Of a stretch of DNA of 64,000 bases, positions 30,970-43,337 are shown in pieces (the stretch's first letter is position 1; every line of letters begins with the position of its first letter). The position numbers were made by a program, and so were the translations under genes. The stretch comes from Thunnus maccoyii (lineage: Eukaryota; Chordata; Actinopteri; Scombriformes; Scombridae): the NCBI RefSeq assembly GCF_910596095.1, contig NC_056544.1, forward strand, positions 8,014,655 through 8,078,654. Reading direction: 5' to 3'. The notes under the pieces are model-generated. The model was not told the origin of the DNA and did not search any database. It worked only from the letters and a program-made list of their open reading frames with translations.

Positions 30970-33900
30970 CTATTGGTCGGAGCTCGTTAGGCGCACCAGC
31001 TGTGGAGTCTCCACTTGTGAAGTTTTCTGTCCTGGGTGTGACTTTTCATTGGGTGTCTCCGCTGCACCCCTACTGTCAGCGGAGGCCTGTCGCTCGCACA
31101 GACTCCCCAGCAGCTGAGCCGTTTTGAAGACTGAGGCGTGACCCGCGGGCTGCAGGGACTGGACCTTCGGCAGGTTCTGGAGGGTCCGCAGCATCTCAGC
31201 AGACACAATGGGCAAATGCTGCTCCTGGATCAGACTGGTGCTAGCTGACCGCAGGACGGTGTCACGTTGGCCTGAGAGCTTGGGCGCTGGCCTGGTCCGC
31301 TGAGTAGCCGGGGCTCGCACAGAGCTGAACGATGTCTTCTTCTCTGGTGGGATGGAATCTTCCTCCTCCGCTGATTGGTCACTAGAAGACATTGTGCTGT
31401 CATCAGAGTCATCGCTCAGACCTTCGTCGTTGCAGCTGTTGTCGTCGTGATCGTCTTCCTCTTTGGCCCCGTCTCCGTCTGTGATGTAAATCATGTCTTT
31501 GGGAAGTGTGGTGAACTGGTAAACTAGCCGCTGGCCTTCGACCTTATTCAGGATGCCTCTCTGGTAGTAGTACCTACATTAACACAAAGGTTCAACATTA
31601 ACACAACAAACCATGTATCTACACACACATATCTTCGATATATCTATCACGAGCATGTTATGATGACATTTTTGAGTGGTCCTCTTTCTGTACTGTACCT
31701 GAGTGCTCTGCCCATGGTCTCATAATTCATGTCTGGCTTGTTCTTGTGTTTGCCCCAGAGTCTGGCCACTGCTTTTGAGTTGACCAACTTGAAGATCCCT
31801 GCCTGGGGATTAGTCCATTTGATGTAGCGGGGGCAGACTTGTCTGTCCTGGAGCAACTCCATCAGGAACTGCCACAGGTACAGTGTGTTTCCTCCTAAAG
31901 CACAAACACGGGAAACACGATGGAAAAGGAAAGACAAAAGGGAACACTACGGGTGAGATGACTTTTGTAAAAAAAAAAGAGAAGAAAAACATGTAAAAGT
32001 AACTGATCTCAATCCAACTGAGGCATGTTGAGTTCTTTCAAATATACTGGAGGAAACCGTTATGTGTAAATACATACCTTTGTTGTATTTGTCCTTCTTT
32101 ACTATAATGTCTGGTGTGGGAGACTCTGCTCTTCGATGTCGAGATTTTCTACCTGAGTAGTTGAGGAATAAAATCACGTTATTTGCAAGATATTTTATAA
32201 AATCATACAAGCCATTATTCACTTTCAGATGAACTGATAACCCATAAAGCGACTGACCTCTCTTTTTGGACTGCAGCTGTGCCGCGGGCCTCTTTGTGTG
32301 CAATGTGTGCCACTGTGGCTGGTCAACAGCTCCCACAATCCCCTCTGCTGACACAGTCACCTGAGTAACAGGAGTAGTGATGACATCACCCAGTGATGGC
32401 AAGAAGGTCTGGGCTGCAGGGGGCATAAACAGACTTAATGAAAGAGAACAGCACTGTGACCAACATGTCTAAAAATAACATCTCGCGGTCGAAAACGTCC
32501 TACATCAAAAAGTAGCCCAGGTAAGGTTTTACTAGGGCATCGTTGCGTCATCAGTGTGCACGTGAGTAGTGTTATCACGAGTGTGTCTGTTTGCGTGCTT
32601 ACAGTAGTGTTGTTCCAGCGAGAGGGTGTCAGGGCAGTCCATGGTGAGAAGCGAGTCCGCAGCAACCAGTGTTTCCATGGTCTCTTCGTCTCCACTTTCA
32701 CATGGCTCCACTACAGAGCACAGAGAAGGGAGTAGCATATAAAAACAAGTTTCAGCAAGTGGAGGAGGGTGGCATTTAGGAGGAAGAAAATTAAATGTGA
32801 GCTGTACTGGGGGTCAAGCTCAACTTAAAAAAGGGTCGGTTTGCCCAAATTACATTTTAAAAAAAGTCTTTTCTCAGTTCCCTTTTGTGATGTCTCACTA
32901 TGAAGATTTTGGTTTTATTTGACAAGGTTTTAAGATACTGTGCCCCTGAGAATTCTGTTGCCATCCCAATACAATAGGGACGATAGGAATTTCATTTTAA
33001 GTGTTCAAGGTAGTGAAATATTACATTTTAAAAATTCAACAGCAACATCTCCTTCCAGAAACAAGGTACTCAATACTCTGGATAATACACAAGACACGTT
33101 GGGAACCATCTCGACAGGAACTTTTCTTCTGTAGGAAGTACCTCACCTTAAAACTGTTCACTGCGAGGTCGGTAAATAGACCTTTTTTTTACAGCAGACA
33201 TTTTGACATTCCATAGTATTAAAGCACAGGTCTAAATAATAAAAATAATCATGGCTGAATTACATTTAGCTGCTTCAGTTTCAGGGTCCTGGTGTTGCGT
33301 ATGCTGGTTCACTGTCATGACTTACTGAGACGCTTGAATAAAACTGAACCATCGTTAATGTTATCAGTGACATCTGTGCTTTTCCTGCAATGACAGGTCA
33401 AAGCATCTGCTGCACGAAAGGCCTATTATCTGTAGTAGCTGGGACATTGTTTCTGATAAGAGACATTACTGTTGAAATCTTTAAACACTATTTTGATATG
33501 TTGTGAGTAGGGGCGGGCCTTGCGACGATTACATACAGTGAGATGATAAAAATGTATCAACAGTCAGACATTTTGCCACTCAGTTTATACCACAGTATAT
33601 ATGCCTGTAACATCTCTGGTTCAGTTCATTGTGGGAAATCAATGAGCAGGACTGCTTTATGGTCAAAATTGTATTTTTATATGATTTTTCCAGTAATGTG
33701 ATGAAGTCTCTTGATATGTCCAGTATTGAATTTGCTGGAACAGCCAAGAACAGACATTCATAATAATAAATTGTTACTTCATCCTGTAACAATTTCTCAA
33801 CTGATTTTCCAGAAAATGTATTATGTCATGATATATATTGATGGCGTGGTATACAGTCACATGTATCGTTACAGAGGATTTAATCCATATTGTGTACTGT

Positions 33901-35066
33901 AGCCCTAGTTGTGAGGACCACTATGAAATTAAATTGTCCTCCATTGCATTGGGGCGGGGGTGACATTTCAGAGATGGATATCTAAAAACTCTGACAAATA
34001 AAACTAAACTATCTGCATGTATAGAACCAGTAAAGAGAGGAAAAGTTCTTTGTAATTTCGGTGAACTAACCCTTTAATGACCCACACAGTGCTGATAAAT
34101 GAGTAGAGTGCATGCACTGAATGACTGAGCAGCCACCTTGATAGTTATTATAGTCATTTTGCTCCAAATCTACAAGGATGAACTATTTTATGCACTTCAT
34201 TAAACTGCAGCACACATTTATAAAACAATACACGTGTCTGTGAGGCTCCACTGCTTACAATGTTATCTCCACACAAACAATATGGGCAGCTATGTGCTTC
34301 TGTCATTGATATACATCTACATATGAATGTCTCTGCAGCAAAACAAATGATCAAAAGAGAGTCTATTGTTTCCTGTGACGTGCACAGGCTGTGAGGTAAT
34401 GAGCTAGTAAACATCTGCAAGCTAACAGCTGTCTGTCGTGAGCTCAAAACTCTTTGTGCCGCCGAGAAAAGCAGCCTGTCAAAAACAAATGGCCATGTTT
34501 AAGAAACAAAGCGGGTGAGTTACTGTCCCAACGCGGTTATAACAGTGAAAAAAACGCTCCCTATTTGTCAGCGAGTGCTGCTTTGCTGCAGTTACCGTTA
34601 GCTAAGTTAACCAAGCCTCGCCATGCCTAACTTCAGCTGCTCCTCCAACCTTGAATATCGACGGAAAAAAACGACCCCGTTCAGTAATATAACTTACTTC
34701 TCATTCCCAGCACTCGTGAGGAACAAGCTATAGCATATGTGCTGTAGCCGGATTTGACCACGTCTACATCCTAATATGATTCATTAACTGTCTTTCCCAG
34801 GGCTCAAGCCAGGAATGTTTTGTTTCACTTCCTGATTTTTTACAGAGGGTGGTCCATGTGCGAGCGTTGCGAGTGCGCATGTGCAGTGCCAGGCTTTCTT
34901 TTTTGGTACCTCATTTTCAAACTTTTAGGCTAATTTTGTAAGATTTGAATGACAGCATCACTTCACAAAGGTTAGACTGTTGAATAGCTGTGAGGATGGA
35001 TGAGACTGCAGATGAAGTTCAATCATGAAATGTGACAGTCAAACAAAGGCTGGAGCATGCACCTTT

Positions 35067-35138
<72 letters not shown>

Positions 35139-35498
35139 GATTGTGTGTGCACTGACCTTTGAACAGCTGCTGGTGAACATCCTCTGTCTGTGACTGTTCA
35201 CACGCTAGACCTGAATATGACAGCAGGTGTGGATGGGGGACCTGCTCCACGATCACCGCGGGGTAATCTGAGTGACTTCCAAACTGCAACACACACACAA
35301 GAACATTAGATTAGATCAGATTACAATTTCTCATCAGGTTCCTCTCAAATTTGTCTTGCATCACAAGCTAACTCAGTTTCGACATGCGCACTAAACTAAA
35401 TCAACTGCAAAATGAAACACTGCTCGACGTGTACTCACCCCTGACAGGTTAATATGGTCACTGGCGAAGTCAAAGATGAGCTCTGACTGCTGTAGCAT
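30970..35498 (-). CDS. elf1: ETS transcription factor, ELF1-like (7 coding exons)
   Basis: DNA-binding regulator of the ELF1/ELF2/ELF4 subfamily; nuclear. Exons in transcript order: 35439-35498 (ATG), 35157-35283, 32603-32710, 32258-32413, 32078-32152, 31699-31894, 30970-31573 (TAG). They total 1326 nt, all phases matching: 441 residues. N-terminal transactivation region: [16 protein letters not shown] and [15 protein letters not shown]. An AT-hook-like [11 protein letters not shown] lies near 148-158, and the ETS domain at about 176-261 has [32 protein letters not shown] and [25 protein letters not shown]-rich stretch follows. [12 protein letters not shown] resembles human ELF1 PVTHVSVTLDGI, and EMLRTLQ resembles SEVLRTVQ, so ELF1 fits better than ELF2 or ELF4, although PAVIVEQVP is as close to ELF4. 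At 441 residues it is far shorter than human ELF1 (619). It could be a diverged teleost duplicate. Confidence 0.85.
34440..34860 (+). promoter_or_regulatory. possible alternative promoter and orphan first exon in elf1 intron 2
   Basis: A stretch with more CpG than its surroundings. It contains a plus-strand ATG frame reading MAMFKKQS (from 34491) that runs into a strong donor, GG|GTGAGT (34513-34518). A consensus ETS site, CACTTCCTG (CAGGAAGTG on the minus strand), sits near 34827-34835. No continuing exon was found and the peptide is not recognised, so this is only a candidate. Confidence 0.25.
35069..35137. repeat. (TG)n microsatellite beside elf1 exon 2
   Basis: About 34 uninterrupted TG units. 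On the elf1 sense strand this is (CA)n starting about 19 nt after the exon 2 donor (GTCAGT at 35156). Confidence 0.95.
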
Positions 35499-36142
35499 GG
35501 CTGAATGTCCCAAACACACATGCGACTCTTAACTGTATGACAACAGCATCACAGCTTTCCTCTGAAGACTATTAATAACTGCACAGGTCTGACGTGTGTT
35601 TTTGTGTCCTGGCAGATCCAGTTTTTGGAGTAAATCTGATGAACAGCAGCTGACTGTGTAGATCTACCAGTCGGTCGGATGAGAACGTCCCCCAGGATAC
35701 GATGAAGCCGGGCCGGCGTCTTTCCATGCAGCGTAACTCAACAGTGGAAGAGTGATGTGAGTATACTAATTGACCAGAGACACAGAGGCGTCACAGGAAA
35801 TAGCGTTCACTTGCTCTGCTCTCGACTCTCGATGAGGAAGTGGGGGCTGTTTAACTGTCCTGTGGTAAGAGAGAAACAGGAGCAAAATATGTGTGTGAGG
35901 GAGGGGGGCGAATCACACACTGAAAGTACCACACCTGTGGTGGAAGTCAGGTGGTGAACAGTTTTTAGTAAAAAGTCCAAATAATAAAATGTGGTCAGAG
36001 ACATGCTGATCTGAGACGCAGAGAAAATAGCGCTGTTTGCTTCCCTCTTTCATATATCTCACTCTTTTGCTCTTATCTTGCTTCTAAAAGAGGCTAAACC
36101 AGCAACAGGAAGGAAGCGTTTGCACTGCAATGTGTGCCTGGG

Positions 36143-36145
<3 letters not shown>

Positions 36146-36195
<50 letters not shown>
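36146..36195. repeat. (TG)25 microsatellite
   Basis: 50 bp of uninterrupted TG. Confidence 0.95.
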
Positions 36196-36196
<1 letters not shown>

Positions 36197-37204
36197 TGCG
36201 AGAAGGGGGGAGGCAGCTGGTGTTGAACTTGAAACATCATGTCTTTGCACAATGTTCAAGGTTTCAGGGCCGTTACGTGCACATTCCTTACAGCATGACT
36301 ATGAAGGGGACTTTTAGAACAAAACTACAAAGCCACCTACTCTCCGTTACTCCCTCTCATTCCCTCCCCCTCACATGTTTTTCTTTGCCTCCTCTCTTGT
36401 CCTCTGGCCGTCACATCACTGTTAATTCCTTAAAATCGTTCCAGTCTTTCCTCTAATTTCCCTGCCCGAGTCCCTTGACCATCCCTGCTCCTCTGTCCTC
36501 CATGTTTAACTAATTCTGAGGTTAAAATTAACTGCTGAGCGACTATAGTCTCCTCTGTTGCCGTTGTACAGCGGCCTCCTACTTGCGAGTGTCAAATTTA
36601 AATACAGTTGGCACGCCTGCACTTACCTTTAGCCCCTCTCTGCTGAAGATCACGCCAGCATTTAAGTTTTGTGTACACTAGATTTCATACTGTGAAAAAA
36701 AAAAAAAAAAAAACGCTTCCGAGGCATTAATTCTAATCACTGAGCTCCAACATTTTAATCCTATTAATCCTCAGTTTGGTTGAAACAGCTTTAGTAGTCT
36801 CACAGTTCCTGAGTTTTTTATACCGCGGCTGCCAAAGAGAGAGAGTGAGAGAGAGAGAGAGAACGTGAGTGCGCTTCTTTGTCTGTGTGTGTGTATGTGT
36901 GTGTCATGGAGGCACAACATGTTTGGGTCAGTTATCACACAGGAAGCACAGCTCAGTTAGGAGGCACCGCTTCCTGAGTTCCTGTGCCAAACCGCTGCCA
37001 ACATCTCTGCCAGCAATGGCCTTCTCATTTTCGACTTCCTCTGATGTTTGCAGTTGTTTGGTGCTCGATGATTTAGGAGGGACACGAGTGAAATGGAGGC
37101 TGGTTTACTCGTTAAAGCCGTGTAAGATTTTCAAGTCAGTGAGGAGAAATAGTGTGTAGTAGAATAGCGCAGTATGTAAATCTTGATTGTGGGAGAGAGT
37201 AGAG

Positions 37205-37445
37205 CTTATAGAGAATATTAGTTGATTGATTTGTTTATAAATCGACGATTAATCAGCTACAATTTTGATGACTGATAAGTCAAAATTGTAAATGTGAATA
37301 TTCTTAAATGTCGTAAATGTGAATATTTGCTGTTTGAGTTTTAGACTATTGGTCGGTTAAAAAAAGCAATTTGAAGACGGCACTGTGAGCTATTTTCTGA
37401 CATTTTTCAGATCAAACAATAAATCACAGATTTTACTGAGTTGGC
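37205..37445. mobile_element. hAT-like MITE copy
   Basis: Starts with 'ttagttgattgatttg' and 'atcgacgattaatcagctac' (37242-37261), then 'gttttagactattggtcgg' and 'gctattttctgacatttttc' (37389-37408). The order of parts matches the copy at 42535-42895 and, reversed, that at 16985-17232. Confidence 0.5.
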
Positions 37446-37970
37446 TTTTTTTTTCGTACACCCGCTCTGATTGTCTTTTCAAGTTATAATGCAGATTGAA
37501 CATAATTAAAGAACAGCTACTTTCCATGTCCTAACCTGAAAATCAGGCTCTGAGTGTATTATAGAATGGCAAGGAACCATGCTTATTTTATTGGCAGTGA
37601 ATGCAGTACAAAAGATGAAGAATGCAGATTGCATTTTGTGTTTTGCTGAAGCGAAGAGGATCATAAAAGGTCGCCGCAGTTTAGATCTGTATTTCCCACG
37701 TTTTTCTTTCTTTGCTGACTGCCATTGTGCCATGTGTATATTCATTGTCAGCGTGCCCTGCAGCCTGTCACTCCTATATAGAGGAGTCTCTAACAGTATA
37801 GAGCCTTTGTTCATCAGTACTCTGGTCACATAGGTTTGTCTCTGTGGCCTCGGTACTGGGATCTGAGTCTGTGAAGTGGCTGCCAGGCCCCTAAGGACAC
37901 TGATAAGCCCCCATAACATTCATTCCCCAGTTTGCGTATGTGTGTGTGAGAGTCAGAGACCGAGATAGAA

Positions 37971-38008
<38 letters not shown>

Positions 38009-40144
38009 ACAGAGAGGGGCACTGTGTGTGTGCGTATGTGTGTGTGTGTGTGAACTAGGCCAGGCTGATAACAGTATGGCAAGTGAGGGAGCAGCTGATA
38101 AGCCCCTCTTGTTGCTTGGGGTAACCGGGCCTTGTTAAATGAGCACAGTGAATTATGGTGTGCATGGAGAGGGGGACATTGGGAGTCGGGGAATTGTGGT
38201 GTTGGTCACAACACCTCTTTTTTTTTTTACGACGTTCCCGCAGATGTGTTTGTGTGGTTTAGCTGTCGTTTAAAGTATATACTTTAAATCGTCATATACA
38301 GGTAATTTTTAATAAACATTTTCTTGTGTTAAAACAGACTTGGTGCCTCGAACCGCTATGCTGACACACACTCTCTTGAAAATACTTTCACTTTCCCTTC
38401 AGCACATGTCATGCAACGTACAGTCACGAGAAAGGCCAGTAGCCTTTTCTCTTGTTGTTTTAAGTATTTGTCATTATTCAGAGTAGCAGGCCTACTATAT
38501 GAAATGAGAAGCAGCGGGCTTACCTTGTGTTTATAGCTTGTGTTTGTATGTGGCAGAGCAGCAGCTGGCTGGAGGCTCCAAAAGAGAAACGGAAATTGTT
38601 CTCATCTCTTCTGGCAAACATAGAACCTTCATCTGCTTACAGACCTGGGATCAGTTTTCTTTTGCAAATTTCCAAGGAAAGTACCACACAGACTTCAGAT
38701 CAGTGTAGATCGTGTTGGGTTTTTTTTTCTTCCCTTCAGTCCTTGTCAGTTCTTGCTTCCTCTTTTTTTTCCCTTGAACTGCCCCCCCTGTGAGTTCTGA
38801 TTGGTTACCTGTGTTGTGAGTCAAGGTAACCCATAGTGACCATTGTCAGTGAGGAGCAAATGTAAACACGGGCGTATTTGCAATGTAAAGCAGTAGAGAG
38901 CCAAGCAACTGATCTGCAAACAGCCGTGTGGTTTATATGAGGGTGGATACGTCACGTATGTGTTTGATGATTACACTAAATATCGTATTAAATCATTCAG
39001 CCGTTGATTTTCAATATTTTGAACTTCTATTTGTTGCCTTGTACACATAAGACAAATGTAGACTGGAAGTTAGAGCCAAAAGTATGGACAAAAGGACCAA
39101 AAATTTGGCTCGTTAAGAGACACACAGACAGATAGGAGGCACATACATGGAAAGACATGAAGTAAAACAGAAGTCAGTCCTTTATCCAGTCCCTGATGCT
39201 CCCTAGTGGTAAAACTCTGCACCAACACCCTCAGCAACAAGTCTGATCCATCCTTTCATTTCCTTTCCTTCCTCTCCCCTCCTTTCTGTTTTAATGAACA
39301 ACAAATGTAATAGAAACAAGCTTACACGATCACCCATCCCAAAGTGTGGCTCAGTGGTACTGAGGGGGGACCTGTTATAGGCTATGTGATCCCTGTCGCC
39401 ATGTTTCTTGGATATCATCAGCTCCCTCATGAGAATGGGGCCTTCTGCAGCCAGGCCTCCTGTCTCTGTGTACTGTCACTACTGTAATGGTTGCATAACT
39501 ACCCTCCCTGTGAACTTCATATAGGAGTCATGTTGTGCTTAATGGTCATATGTACACAAATGCAGAGATAAAAATGGACCATGTAGCATGATCAGGTCTT
39601 TGACAAAACTCAGTATAAAATATGTTCTTTGCTGTCACAAGACTCTATTTAGCCACACTGAAGAGCGTAGAAACTGATGTAGAATTTCAGAAAACAGACA
39701 CATTTTGGCAAAGTATTGTATATATAAATGTTATAGAGTCACTTGTTTTTTTTTTTGTTTTTTTTGTTTTAAATTTGGTTTTGAGTATTTTACACTATTT
39801 ACACTATTACACTACTACTATACTACTGTACATCTCATATCAATGGGTGGAATTGCACTAATAAAGTCATGTCATGAATCAGGAGTAAGTCATGGCACCC
39901 CTCCATTACTTCATTTGTTTTTGTCAGATTTTCATTGCTGCAATAGCAGGCAGCTTCAAGAATGTGCTGGTTTGGCTCAAAATGAAGTTAACTCCCATAA
40001 TGGTTTTATAAAGTTGCAGGGGACAGAGTCTGACTATTACAATATGTGAGGTTTTGTGTGTGTGTGTGTTTGAATGAGAGAGAGGGAGGGTGGTATTATT
40101 ATTGTGAAGTTACTGTTTATTTGCACGTAATGCAGAGAACACAA

Positions 40145-40260
40145 ATTTAAAGGAGTAATTCAACATTTTGGGAAATATGCTTATTCACTTTCTTGCCAGG
40201 AGTTAGAAGATCAATACTCTCACATCAGTATGGTTAATTTGTAGCTGGAGCCATATGTTA
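40145..40260. mobile_element. fold-back fish repeat, partial copy
   Basis: 'tcaacattttgggaaatatg' (40160-40179) through 'ttcactttcttgccagga'. This is the left terminal part of the element found more fully at 44840-45237 and 49318-49735. Confidence 0.5.
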
Positions 40261-40489
40261 CATATATTATATCATATTATGTGACCACCATAAAGTGTGA
40301 AGTTATTCTCAGGTACAGTAGCGTCACATTTTCTGATGATCAGTGTCAGAAATGGTGACCTTTTTTCTGCTGTGTTTCTGATGACTTGTACTGGAAATTA
40401 TACAAGGCTGCATCCAAATATTGTCAGGTACTTGACCTTTCTCTCACTTTCTATAAAGACTGAAGAGTCTACAGTCATGCTAGTCTGTG

Positions 40490-40695
40490 CTGACACAGCT
40501 GTACTTTAAGCTAAATGCTAACATCAGCATGCCAAAATGCTCACAATGACAATGCTAGCATGTTGATGTTTAGCAGGTATGTTTGCCATGTTCACAGTTT
40601 AGTTTAGCGTGTTAGCATGCTAACATTTGCTAGATGAAAACAGGGGATCAAAAATATTTCAATTCATTCTCTGGGGACCATGAAAGTCTGTATAG
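40490..40695. repeat. TTAGCATGCTAAC-family repeat, left part of an interrupted copy
   Basis: Contains 'gtgttagcatgctaacattt' (40609-40628) and 'ttcaattcattctctgggga' (40658-40677). The copy is broken by an inserted LINE fragment and resumes at about 42281. Confidence 0.6.
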
Positions 40696-42280
40696 TCAAG
40701 TCAATTTTATTTATATAGCCCAATATCACAAATCACAAATTTGCCCCAAGGGGCTATACAATCTACAGCATAAGACACCCACTATACTTGGACCCTTGAT
40801 TTGGATAAGGAAAAACTCTCCCCAAAAAACCGCTTAACAGGGAAAAAATGTAAGAAACCTCAGGAAGAGCAACAGAAGGGAGATCCTTCTTCCAGGATGG
40901 ACAGAGATGCAATAGATGTCGTGTGTACAGAATAGACCATCTGGAAATGGCACAGACAGCCAAGGGAAGGAGAACGGTCCCAGGATGGCTGATGGTCCAG
41001 TACAGAGAATTCTGAGAGAAAACAAGACAAGGAGAAGAAAATAGGGAGAGAGAGGGAGAAGAGGGAGAGATCGAGAGAGATAAGGACACAGCTTGGACTC
41101 TCATGTGCTTGTGAGGCAACAAACAAATAGAGGGTTAGAGATGGAACAGTTATCAGGAGGTTTACAATAATCTCGTCAACAGGACCGTCATGGTTTTGTA
41201 ATTACTAAGGCTGAATAAATTCATTGAGACTGAGACCAACCCGCCGGGTGAACAACAGGAACAAAGGCCTGAAGTAATCAAATAATAAGAAAGATGAGTT
41301 TTAAATCAGATTGTTTGATTTCAGCAGGGAGATTATTCCAGAGAAAGAGGGTCCGATAGGAAAAGGAGCTGTCGCCTGCTGACTTCTTTTTAAGTTTGGG
41401 TACACACAGGAGCCCTGAATTCTGAGAGCAGAGAGTTCAGGATGGAATATAAGGTTTAAGGAGATCAGACAGGTATGATGGGGTGTGCCCATTTAAGATT
41501 TTATCATCATCATCAGAAGCAAGTTTGATCTAACATGGATAGGGAGCCAGTGAAGGGAGACTTGGTGCAATATGATCACATTTTCATGTTTTAATTAAGA
41601 TTCTAGCTGCAGGATTTTAAACCATCTGAAGACTTTTAGTACTAGTTCGTGGCAGGCCTGAAAACATAATGTAACAGTACAGAGTGTGATGATCAAAAGA
41701 GAAGTTAGTATCAAATATAACACTGAGATTCTCAGCTGTCACACTTTGTGAAATTACACAGCTGTTGAGAGTTACTGTCACTTGATCAAACTGTCCAGCA
41801 TCTCAGCTTTATCAGAATTTAGAAGCAGGAAATCATATGACATCCAATTTTGCCCAGTAGCCATGTAAGCCTCAAATTTAATAATTTGGGTCTGATCGTC
41901 AGCCTTTCTAGGCACATACAGCTGAGTACCATCCATGTAGCAATCAAAATGAATTTCATGACTGTGTATAATTTGGCCAAGAGGTGAAATATAAAGAGAG
42001 GAAAGCAGAGGGCCAAGAACAGAGCCTTGAGGTACTCCATATTTCACATCAGAAAATGTAGATGTAGTATTACTACAGGAGACAGACTGTGTTCTTTCAG
42101 ATAAGTAAGACTAGAACCCAAAGCCAGGCCAGAGGCACCAAAGTGATTTTCCAGAGTATACAGTGATCGGTGGTGTTAAAAGCTGCACTGAGAAACTGGT
42201 CAGTAGTTATTAAGAAACCCTGGATCAAGGTGAGGTTCCTGAAGTAGAGGTTTAACAACAGCACTCTTAACGTCATTAGA
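40696..42280 (-). mobile_element. degenerate L2-type LINE insertion with RT fragment
   Basis: The minus-strand frame around 41860-42050 encodes YGVPQGSVLGPLLSSLYISP, then LGQI and DCYMDGTQLYVP, typical of L2/CR1-clade reverse transcriptases in fish (normally VPQGSVLGPLL and YADDTQLY). The catalytic YADD is YMDG here, so it is dead. One end carries 'aattttatttatatagccca' (40704-40723), a motif frequent in fish retroposon ends. Flanking 23-bp direct repeats with three mismatches (40662-40684 and 42281-42303) look like an old target-site duplication within a TTAGCATGCTAAC-family repeat. Confidence 0.7.
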
Positions 42281-42435
42281 ATTCATTCTCTAGGGACACT
42301 GAATATATGTAGCAAATTCCATAACAATCCATTGAATAATTATTAAGAATAATAAGATATTTTACTCTGAACCACAAATGTCAACATCATGGTGGCTCTG
42401 GGGGAAAAGTCAGGGGATCACCATGACCACAGGGG
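42281..42435. repeat. TTAGCATGCTAAC-family repeat, right part of the interrupted copy
   Basis: Resumes with 'attcattctctagggacact' and continues with 'agcaaattccataacaatcc' (42311-42330) and 'agtcaggggatcaccatgac' (42409-42428), parts that follow in order in uninterrupted fish copies as I remember them. Confidence 0.5.
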
Positions 42436-42534
42436 GAAGCAGCCAACTCCCCCTGTTTCCTGACTTTATGTTAAGTTTGTCTTTATTTAGTGTTTAAAAC
42501 CAGATACAGATTTAGTAAGTTCACATGTACGCTG

Positions 42535-42895
42535 TGTGAAGCTTAAGTGATTTGTCAATTAATTTAGTTTATCAACAGAAAATGTATTTGCAACATTTCA
42601 ATAATTGATTGATTATTTAAGTTATTTTTCAAGCAAAACGCAAAATTTCTGGTTTCTCTGGATATGGTGGTTGTCCTAGTCTTTTATGATAGTAAATTGA
42701 ATATGTTTGGATTTTGAACAGACAAAACAAGCAATTTCAGGAAGTCACTTTGGGCTCGTGGAAACAATGATGGGCATTTTTCCTATTTTCTAACATTTTA
42801 TAGACTAAACGATTAATAGATTGATTAAGAAAAGAATTAGTAAATCAATAATAATTACAATGAAAATATTACAGAGCTTCAGCCATAATACTGTG
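42535..42895. mobile_element. hAT-like MITE copy
   Basis: 'tttagtttatcaacagaaaa' (42562-42581) and 'aacattttatagactaaacg' (42791-42810) in the same order as in the 37.2 kb copy, with 'attaatagattgattaagaa' near the right end. It is longer and more complete than the other two copies. Confidence 0.5.
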
Positions 42896-43304
42896 TGTCT
42901 GTTTTAGAGTATGATTCTGGCTTTATTTTCACATATTAACCCTTGATGACAAACTGCAAGCAGCTGCACATTTACCTGATGTAAGCTACATGTTGACTGT
43001 TGTCACATTTGGAATATTTGGCACTAACCAAACCGCACGCCATATGTGTGTCTGTGGTTGATAAATCATTGTTTATCTTGTACTCTGGTCCCATATATTT
43101 GTCATCACCTTGTCAGACAAGCAGTAAAGGGGAGGTACATTAACAGAGTAGGACTATGACACCGACAGCAAGAAAATTTAAGTGTCTCCTCATGTGGAAC
43201 TGAGTGGGAAATAGATGAAAGAAATGCTCCAGAGTCCATGGTACGTCAGTCTGATGAATTCCTTCTGCTGGCCACGTCTGCTCACCTTCTGCTGCTGCTC
43301 AACT

Positions 43305-43337
<33 letters not shown>

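Larger units (their letters stand above)
35499..40140. other. region upstream of elf1, no gene recognised
   Basis: A possible 5' UTR acceptor, CATTCAG|CC, stands two bases before the elf1 ATG, so its first exon and promoter probably lie further right; a CpG-bearing patch at 35690-35730 is a candidate. The rest holds (TG)n at 36146-36195, 36880-36903 and 37975-38052, and a hAT-like MITE. No coding exon was recognised on either strand. Confidence 0.45.

Noticed and set aside
32940..33900. Short ORFs in elf1 intron 2
   Set aside because: None continues the elf1 frame or resembles a known protein; the phase between exons 35157-35283 and 32603-32710 already matches without an extra exon.
41778..42047. 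RT-like ORF as a functional gene
   Set aside because: It keeps VPQGSVLGPLL but has YMDG for the catalytic YADD and is a short fragment, so it is a dead LINE piece rather than a gene.
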